From CAZJHX01 sp964545715 (GTDB lineage Bacteria > Myxococcota_A > UBA9042 > GCA-2863065): 57,090 nucleotides of DNA. Below the pieces are notes generated by a model that saw only the letters and a program-made list of their open reading frames with translations, had not been told where the DNA came from and did no database searches. Every line of letters starts with the position of its first letter. Position 1 is the first letter of the stretch. The stretch spans positions 1-57,090 of the forward strand of contig CAZJHX010000063.1 of NCBI GenBank assembly GCA_964545715.1. Direction: 5' to 3'. Below, piece by piece: positions 48,567 to 54,824 of the stretch. Made by a program: the position numbers and the translations under genes.

Positions 48567-49474
48567 CAGCGGCACTCCTGAGCGCGCAGCTCCGTGCTGA
48601 AGATGCACGACGTTGCGCCGTTCTTGTGGCAGTTCGACAGCCAGGTGTTCTGCTGACCGCACTCGGGCACGCCCGTGCACGGGTTGGCCGGATCCGCGGT
48701 GCACCAGCCCTCGTCCTCCGGCGGGGTCCCGCAGCCGTCGAATGCGTCCCAGCCGCAGCCGACGACCGTGTCCTTCCACTTCTGGATGACCTTGCCGTCG
48801 CAGTCGAAGTCATAACCCGCGCAGGCCGACTCCTCCGCGAAATACACCAACTGGCCCGGGAAGGCGTCGGGCTCCTTGTCGCAGCAGTCGGTCCGTGGCG
48901 CGTCCGCCTTGGCCTCGCCGTCGGCGTTGCAGAAGATGTCCTCCGAGTCGACGATGTCCTCCGTCAGCGGCACAAAGCCGTCGTTGTCGGCGTCCGCGAA
49001 GCAGTCCTCCCGCCCGTCGCAGTCCTGATCGATCTCGTCGCCGGGAAGCTCGTCGGCCAGCGGGCTGATCGCTGCCAGCAGATCATCGCAGTCCGCCTGA
49101 CCTTTCACCACGGGATCCTTGCCGGTCCACTGGCAGTCTCCCACCGGCTCAGGCTCCTGGCAGGCCGAGGTCGCCTCCGCGGCGGGCAGCGCAAAGGTGT
49201 CGCCGTCACAGTCGGGCCACCAATCCGCTTTTGCACAGGGGTTGTCGTCCGGCACGTCCGTCACGTCCGGCGGCGGCGCGTCCACGGTGTCCGTGGTATC
49301 GGCGACATCGGGCACGTCCGGCTCGGGCACGTCCGGCTTGGGCAGATCCGGCGCATCGGGCACGTCTGCCACCGGCACATCCGTCACCCCCGGGTCCGGG
49401 GGCGGCAGCGGCTCGGGAAAGGGCCCGCACGCCATCGCCAGCAGCACACTCGCGCCGATCGTCCATCGCGCCAT
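48566..49474 (-). CDS. Cys-rich MopE-like metal-binding-motif lipoprotein
   Basis: A 302-residue lipoprotein (LLAMAC; Cys17), with a Pro/Asp/Val-rich linker (VPDAPDLPKPDVPEPD) followed by repeats of the putative metal-binding motif also found in the copper protein MopE and many myxobacterial surface proteins: DCDGDTFAL, ADCDDLLAAISPLADE, DEIDQDCDGREDCFADADND. A Cys-rich end (CGWDAFDGCGTPPED, to the final AQECR) closes it. The ATG at 49474 starts a proper lipoprotein signal; the frame is open far upstream only because it lies antisense to the symporter gene. Ca2+ or Cu binding is possible by family. Divergent from the symporter by 39 bases. Confidence 0.85.
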   Translation of the reverse strand: MARWTIGASVLLAMACGPFPEPLPPPDPGVTDVPVADVPDAPDLPKPDVPEPDVPDVADTTDTVDAPPPDVTDVPDDNPCAKADWWPDCDGDTFALPAAEATSACQEPEPVGDCQWTGKDPVVKGQADCDDLLAAISPLADELPGDEIDQDCDGREDCFADADNDGFVPLTEDIVDSEDIFCNADGEAKADAPRTDCCDKEPDAFPGQLVYFAEESACAGYDFDCDGKVIQKWKDTVVGCGWDAFDGCGTPPEDEGWCTADPANPCTGVPECGQQNTWLSNCHKNGATSCIFSTELRAQECR

Positions 49475-49513
49475 GGGTGCAGGGTACTTGCAACGCCGTC
49501 CGGGGTGTAGTCT

Positions 49514-51406
49514 GTGGCCGTGCTTCACAGTCAGTTTCAAGCGATCGACTGGGCCGTCGTCGTATGCCTGTTCGCGATCCTGCTGGTCCCCGCGGTCCTG
49601 ACGCGGCGACTTTCGTCCACCGTCGCCGGGTTCCTGGTCGCCGGGCGCGGCGCCGGCCGATACCTGACCGCCATCGCCGGCGGCATGAGCGGGCTGGGCG
49701 CCATCACCATCCTGGCCGTCTTTCAGATGTATCACGACTCCGGATTCTCAGCGGTCTGGTGGGGCCTGATGGGCATGCCCGTCGGGCTGATCATCGCCAT
49801 CACAGGCTGGGGCGTCTATCGGTTTCGCGAGACGCGCGTCCTGACCCTGGCCCAGTTTCTGGAGGCCCGCTACAGCCGCCGGTTTCGCATCTTCAGCGGC
49901 TTCCTCGGCTGGCTGGCCGGCATCGTCAACTTCGGCATCTTTCCCGCCTCGGGCGCCTGGTTCTTCATCTACTACTGCGGCCTGCCCGAGACCTTTCAGT
50001 GGCTCGGCCTGACCGTCTCCACGTTCGGCGTCACCACCGCCACCCTCATCCTCGTGTCGGTGCTCTTCTGCTTTCTGGGCGGCCAGGTCACGGTGATCCT
50101 CACCGACTTCATCGCGGGCCTTTTGGTCAACATCGCGTTTGTGGCGCTGGTCATCGCCGTCTTCACCATCGTGCCCTGGGAGCACGTCACGGCGGCCTAC
50201 ACCGCCGATGACGCCGGCCGCGCGCTGGTCGATCCGCTTCAGAGCGGCGGCGCCGGCCAGTTCAACGTCGTCTACTTCCTGATCGGCATCTTCCTCGCCT
50301 TTTACAACGTCCTCAGCTGGCAGGGCAGCTCGACCTATCACATGTCCGCCCGCGATCCCCACGAGGCCCGCATGGGCCAGGTCCTGGCGCCGTTTCGCGG
50401 CTACGCGATCTCCCTGTGCGTGCTCGTGCTCCCGGTCTACGCCTGGACCACCATGCACCACCCGGCATATGCCGACATGATGGCCCCCGCGCAGGCCCTG
50501 CTGGACAGCATCGGCAACGACCAGATCCGCAGCCAGATGACCGTCCCGGTCGCGCTGACCGAGCTGCTGCCCCCGGGCCTGCTGGGCCTCTTCGCCGCGG
50601 TCATGCTGGGCGCCTTCATCAGCACGCACGACACCTATCTGCTGTCCTGGGGCGGCATCTTCATCCAGGACGTCGTGCTGCCCCTGCGCGGCAAGCCGCT
50701 GCCCCCCGACCGCCACATCCGCTGGATCCGCGGGTCCGTGGTCTTCGTCGCGCTGTTCATCTTCTTGTTCAGCCTCTTCTTTCAGCAGACCCAGCACCTG
50801 CTCATGTTTACGATCGTGACCGCCGCCATCTACATGGGCGGCGCCGGCGCGGTCATCCTGGGCGGCCTCTATTGGCCGCGCGGCACCACCCTGGGCGCCT
50901 GGGTCGCCATGATCACCGGCTCCTCACTCGCGGTCGGCGGCATCATCGCGGACCAGCTCCTCGACGACTTCCCGCTCTCCGGCCAGGAGGTCAGCTTCTG
51001 GGCCAGCGTGCTCGGCGTGTTCCTGTACGTCACCGTCTCCCTGCTCGACAAAAAGCCGCAAACCGACCTCGCCGCCCTGCTCCACCGCGGCAGCGAACCG
51101 AGACCGTCCTTCTTCGAACTGGGCAAGCGCTTCTCACGCGCCGACAAGGCCATCTTCGCCCTGGCGCTGCTAAACACACTTGCGTGGTTCGCCCTCTTCG
51201 TCGGCGGCACGCTCTATGGGCTGAGTAGCGACGTGGGCGCCGACTCCTGGCTGGAGCTGTGGAAGGGCGTTCTCTGGTTCGAATTGGTTGTCGCCATCGG
51301 CACCACCATCTGGTTCACCATCGGCGGTATCCTCGACCTGCGCACCCTGTTCAAGACGCTACGAGAGGCGGAGGCCGATCCTACCGACGACGGCCAGGTC
51401 CACTAG
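49514..51406 (+). CDS. Sodium:solute symporter family protein
   Basis: A 630-residue inner-membrane protein with about 13-14 hydrophobic segments, in the SSS (LeuT-fold) family of Na+-coupled transporters. Family features: FLVAGRGAGRYLTAIAGGMSG near the N-terminus (shown by the core GRGAGRYLTA), VLTLAQFLEARYSRRFR, LGAFISTHDTYLLSWGG, and FLGGQVTVILTDFIAG. The substrate cannot be told; family members carry sugars, proline, choline, pantothenate or acetate. It is longer than average because of an extra C-terminal helix pair (about 555-615). GTG start at 49514 (or GTG at 49520). The 3' end overlaps the convergent Cys-rich gene by 26 bases. Confidence 0.92.
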   Translation: MAVLHSQFQAIDWAVVVCLFAILLVPAVLTRRLSSTVAGFLVAGRGAGRYLTAIAGGMSGLGAITILAVFQMYHDSGFSAVWWGLMGMPVGLIIAITGWGVYRFRETRVLTLAQFLEARYSRRFRIFSGFLGWLAGIVNFGIFPASGAWFFIYYCGLPETFQWLGLTVSTFGVTTATLILVSVLFCFLGGQVTVILTDFIAGLLVNIAFVALVIAVFTIVPWEHVTAAYTADDAGRALVDPLQSGGAGQFNVVYFLIGIFLAFYNVLSWQGSSTYHMSARDPHEARMGQVLAPFRGYAISLCVLVLPVYAWTTMHHPAYADMMAPAQALLDSIGNDQIRSQMTVPVALTELLPPGLLGLFAAVMLGAFISTHDTYLLSWGGIFIQDVVLPLRGKPLPPDRHIRWIRGSVVFVALFIFLFSLFFQQTQHLLMFTIVTAAIYMGGAGAVILGGLYWPRGTTLGAWVAMITGSSLAVGGIIADQLLDDFPLSGQEVSFWASVLGVFLYVTVSLLDKKPQTDLAALLHRGSEPRPSFFELGKRFSRADKAIFALALLNTLAWFALFVGGTLYGLSSDVGADSWLELWKGVLWFELVVAIGTTIWFTIGGILDLRTLFKTLREAEADPTDDGQVH

Positions 51407-53186
51407 CTCCCGGACGCCAGACCAGCATCAGCAAACCCAGCAGCCAGAGGATCGCGCCCGAGTGGCCCGCACCTGAGCTGGAGCCGCAGCCGTTGCCCGG
51501 GACGGGCTTGGCCGGGATCATCGGGCGCTCCGGACGCTTCCACTCCGGCGTCTGAACGGGTGTCTCATCGGCGATCAGCGCGATGGGCGGCAGGGCCTCC
51601 TCGCAGCCGTAGCACAAGCCCGAATCGGCGCAGAACTGGTCTTCACCGCAGGCGCCGCATGTGCCGCCGCAGCCGTCGCTGCCGCACTCGCGTCCGTTGC
51701 ACAGCGGAACACAGGCCACCGCCGGATGGCAGCAGTGGAATGAGCCCGTCCAGCCACAGTCTTCGTCGGTCATCGCGCAGTTCACGTGCACGGCTTCGCC
51801 CTGGTCGCAGTACGTCAGGATGGTGCCGTCGCACATGCCCGAGTCCGGGATACCGACGCACGGGGCCTCGTCCTCCCAGTAGCAGCCGAAGGCGCCGTAG
51901 CCGTCCATCAGATCGGTGTCCCAGCCGCAGACCATGTCGTCGGCCGCGCAGTCGATCATCTCCACCTTGCCGTTCTTGCAGCGCGACAGGATATGGCCGT
52001 CGCACACGCCGACCACGGGCACGTCGCCGCAGAGATCGCCCAGGGGCTCCGCCTCGTCGGGCACACAGTAGCCCATGTTGCACTGGCCGCCGCCGCAGTA
52101 CATATCCGGGTAGCACTCGGTTCCGTCGGGCAGGGCCACGTTGGCGCAGCCGCCGTCGCCCGCGCACTTCAGCTTCTGGCACTCGTTGTCGTTGCCGCAG
52201 TCGCCGCCGGGGCACACGGGTCCGGGGCCGTCGCAGCCGGCGCACAGGCCGTTGTCCGTGCACGACTCGCCCGCCGGGCACTGGCCACAGGTCCCGCCGC
52301 AGCCGTCGTCTCCACACATTCGGCCACTGCACATGGGGATGCACGCGCCCGGCTCATGGCAGCAGAAGAAGGAGCCCGTCCAGCCGCACTTGCCGCCGTG
52401 GGCCGCGCAGTTCTCCATCACGGTGGTGCCGGTCGCGGTGTCGCACCAGGTGAGGAGATCGCCATCGCAGCTGCCGCTGTCGGGGACCGCGTCACAGGAC
52501 TGACCGTCGCCCACCACGCAGGCAAACGCGCCCTGGCCGCCCCATCCGTAGTCGTCCCAGCCACACAGCCGCCCGACGTCGCCGCACGGGGTGATGACCA
52601 CCTCGCCAAACACGCACTCGACCAGCGTGTCGCCGCTGCAAACGCCGGTAACCGGGATGTCACCACAGGCGCTGGGCTCTGGCGCGCCGGCGCCACCGCA
52701 TGTGCAGGCCTTTGCGTCGGGAACGTGCAGGCACCCACCACCCGGAGTGCAGGTGTCGAAGGTGCATGGGTCGCCGTCGTCGCAGCTCAAGGGCGTGTGC
52801 GAGCAGCCCTTGACCGGGTCGCAGGTGTCCGTGGTGCAGGGATCGCCGTCAGTGCACGACGGAACCGGGCCCGCCACACACTTGCCGTTTTTGCAGAAGT
52901 CGATCGTGCTGCAGGGATCGCCGTCATAGCAGGCGCCGGGCACCGGGGTATGTGTGCAGCCCGACCCCACCTCGCACGTGTCCATCGTGCACGGGTTGCC
53001 GTCGTTACAGCCAGCCGCCAGACCCTCGATCGGGGTGTGGACGCACTTGCCCCCTGGACCGCACTTATCGAGGGTGCACGGATCGGAGTCGGCGCACTTG
53101 GCATCGAGGCACTGCAGCCCCATCGCCGGGGCGGCCCATAAAAGATTGAAACACACGACCAATACGCGTGGACTACAGCTTGTCAT
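51381..53186 (-). CDS. Cys-rich secreted protein with MYXO-CTERM-like anchor
   Basis: A 601-residue protein with a signal peptide (ending AAPAMG) and about 85 Cys. After five short repeats of the type CxDGDPCTxDxCxxxxGC (25-150) come two copies of a module of about 140 residues: GVCSGDTLVECVFG ... CGWTGSFFCCHEPGACIPMC ... DDGCGGTCGQC, and GVCDGHILSRCKNG ... CGWTGSFHCCHPAVACVPLC ... DGCGGTCGAC. The C-terminus (GNGCGSSSGAGHSG, a hydrophobic stretch LWLLGLLMLVW, then GPGRRR) has the Cys-helix-Arg layout of MYXO-CTERM sorting tails. Surface anchoring after processing is inferred. The ATG at 53186 has GAGGGAG upstream. Confidence 0.87.
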   Translation of the reverse strand: MTSCSPRVLVVCFNLLWAAPAMGLQCLDAKCADSDPCTLDKCGPGGKCVHTPIEGLAAGCNDGNPCTMDTCEVGSGCTHTPVPGACYDGDPCSTIDFCKNGKCVAGPVPSCTDGDPCTTDTCDPVKGCSHTPLSCDDGDPCTFDTCTPGGGCLHVPDAKACTCGGAGAPEPSACGDIPVTGVCSGDTLVECVFGEVVITPCGDVGRLCGWDDYGWGGQGAFACVVGDGQSCDAVPDSGSCDGDLLTWCDTATGTTVMENCAAHGGKCGWTGSFFCCHEPGACIPMCSGRMCGDDGCGGTCGQCPAGESCTDNGLCAGCDGPGPVCPGGDCGNDNECQKLKCAGDGGCANVALPDGTECYPDMYCGGGQCNMGYCVPDEAEPLGDLCGDVPVVGVCDGHILSRCKNGKVEMIDCAADDMVCGWDTDLMDGYGAFGCYWEDEAPCVGIPDSGMCDGTILTYCDQGEAVHVNCAMTDEDCGWTGSFHCCHPAVACVPLCNGRECGSDGCGGTCGACGEDQFCADSGLCYGCEEALPPIALIADETPVQTPEWKRPERPMIPAKPVPGNGCGSSSGAGHSGAILWLLGLLMLVWRPGASGPGRRR

Positions 53187-53209
53187 CGTCACTCCCTCTC
53201 ACAGGGACC

Positions 53210-53234
53210 TTTACAATACGCCAAACGGTGTAAA
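53210..53234. promoter_or_regulatory. TTTACA/TGTAAA inverted repeat in a divergent promoter region
   Basis: TTTACA and TGTAAA, 13 bases apart, in the AT-richer 79-base gap between the divergent Cys-rich gene and the small CxxC-protein gene. It may be part of promoter elements for either side; weak call. Confidence 0.25.
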
Positions 53235-53265
53235 TGAGTCAAGATAGGATTTGCAGCGTACATTT

Positions 53266-53649
53266 ATGAAACTCAAAGCGATCATCCTGGTCTTCAACGC
53301 CGACTGGAGCATCGCCGGCGGGCTGCGCTATCTACGTGACCGCGTTCGTGGCGACGAGCCCTGCGAGTTGTGTCGAATCACCTATGGGGGGCTGACCAAG
53401 AAGGACAGCTGGAAGACGTGCGAAAAGGACATTCGCGCGCCGGTCGAGGAGCTGTACAAAAACCAGCTGACCCCCGAGATCGCAGCCGCCATAGACGGCG
53501 TCTTTCCCGCGGTTCTGGCGCGCACCGATCAGGGCCCGGTGCGCCTGATCGCCGGAGCTGAGCTCGACGCACTGGACGGCGACCCGCAGCGACTTTACGA
53601 GCGCCTGCTGGCCGAGCTGGAGACGCGCGCGATCACGGTGGGTCAGTGA
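53266..53649 (+). CDS. Small CxxC protein, function unknown
   Basis: A 127-residue protein. It opens with a beta-strand and loop, IILVFNADWSIAGGL, followed by a basic helix and CELCRITYGG (Cys-x-x-Cys near residues 34-37), then a helical region. This resembles a family of short proteins with a FNADxxxxxxL start and a CxLCxITHG motif, whose function is unknown. There is no signal peptide. The ATG at 53266 is preferred over the TTG at 53251. Its end overlaps the convergent sulfatase-fold gene by 17 bases. Confidence 0.72.
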   Translation: MKLKAIILVFNADWSIAGGLRYLRDRVRGDEPCELCRITYGGLTKKDSWKTCEKDIRAPVEELYKNQLTPEIAAAIDGVFPAVLARTDQGPVRLIAGAELDALDGDPQRLYERLLAELETRAITVGQ

Positions 53650-54784
53650 TGGGTGACAGCTCCGCAGGATCGGCCGCCAGGTCAAAGCGGTAGGCACGAG
53701 TCTCGTCGTAGCGCTCCACCACCCGCTTGATTCGCCCGTCTGACACGGCCGTAATGTCGTGGGTCATGTACTCGCGCGTGGTGGGTGAGCCCATGCGCGC
53801 GCTGTGAAACGTAAACTCGCGGTCGTCGGGCAGCACCGGACTTTCGCCCCGGACGAGCGGCGCCAGGCTGATCCCAGTGCAATCCGGCGGGTACGCGCCG
53901 GCCGCCAGCTCAAGCAGCGTTGGATAGAGATCCAGCCCCTGTACGCGCGCGCGCACACGGCGGGCGCTCGCGCGCGGATCGATAATGAACAGCGGGATGT
54001 GCAGCACCTCTTCGTAGAGCACCGCGTGATGCGCGGTGGAGGCGTGTCCGACGTGCCCGTGGTCCAGCAGCTCTTCGCCGTGATCGGCGGTCAGTACGAG
54101 GCTGGTCTCCCCGATCAGCCCACGCGCCTCCAGGGCCCCGAAGACCTGAGACAGCCAGTCGTTCATCTGCAGGATCTGGGCGGCGTACAAGCGCCGGACC
54201 ATGTCGCGGTCCTCCGGCTGCAGCGTGAACTGGTGGCGGGGCACCACAAACCCCTGGCAGACCGAGTCCAAAAGCCGCTGCTCGATGGCGGAGTCGTCGA
54301 TGCCCATCGCCGCGCGATAGCGAGCCTGAGCCCAGTACGGCAGATGCGTGTGCTTGTAATGAAACCACAAGAAGAAGGGCTCCGGAGTCTCCTCGATGGC
54401 CCGCAGCAACAGCGCCGGATCGTCACTGTCGGGCGCGTCGCCGGTGCTGTAGCCCAGGTTCTCGTAATTGGGGATGCGATTGAGGTAGCTCAGGTTAGGC
54501 ACGGACCAGCCAGCCTGGCGCAGGGTGCCCGCGATGCTGGGTCCGCCCGGGCGCGGCGATGACCACTGATAATGCACCCCGTGCTCGAGGACGGGCTCCC
54601 CGCTGAAGACGCTGACGAGCGCGGGCGTGGTCCACGGCGCGTTGGCGTAGCAGCGGTCGAAGCGCACGGTCCTGTCCGCGACCCGGTCCAGCGCCGGCAG
54701 CAGACGCACGCCGGCGTGCTCGTCGACAAAATCGGCGCGCCAGGCATCGCAGGTGATCAGGATCAGGTTGGATCGGGACGGCAT
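53633..54784 (-). CDS. Sulfatase/alkaline phosphatase-superfamily hydrolase with Thr nucleophile position
   Basis: A 383-residue enzyme of the alkaline phosphatase superfamily. Metal ligands are in place: Asp13 (TCDAWRAD) and the TADHGEELLDHGHVGHA segment. The sulfatase signature C/S-x-P-S-R is replaced by TTPAL (52-56) in PWTTPALVSVFSG, which puts a Thr at the position of the formylglycine precursor, as in phospho-transferases or phosphonate and LTA-type hydrolases. It has no signal peptide, so it acts in the cytoplasm unless secreted by another route. A sulfatase with formylglycine chemistry is thus unlikely; phosphodiester, phosphonate or phosphoethanolamine chemistry is more plausible. 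Confidence 0.85.
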   Translation of the reverse strand: MPSRSNLILITCDAWRADFVDEHAGVRLLPALDRVADRTVRFDRCYANAPWTTPALVSVFSGEPVLEHGVHYQWSSPRPGGPSIAGTLRQAGWSVPNLSYLNRIPNYENLGYSTGDAPDSDDPALLLRAIEETPEPFFLWFHYKHTHLPYWAQARYRAAMGIDDSAIEQRLLDSVCQGFVVPRHQFTLQPEDRDMVRRLYAAQILQMNDWLSQVFGALEARGLIGETSLVLTADHGEELLDHGHVGHASTAHHAVLYEEVLHIPLFIIDPRASARRVRARVQGLDLYPTLLELAAGAYPPDCTGISLAPLVRGESPVLPDDREFTFHSARMGSPTTREYMTHDITAVSDGRIKRVVERYDETRAYRFDLAADPAELSPITDPP

Positions 54785-54824
54785 TGGGCGATCGTATCAG
54801 GGTCGATTGTTGTAAGGTGTCGCC

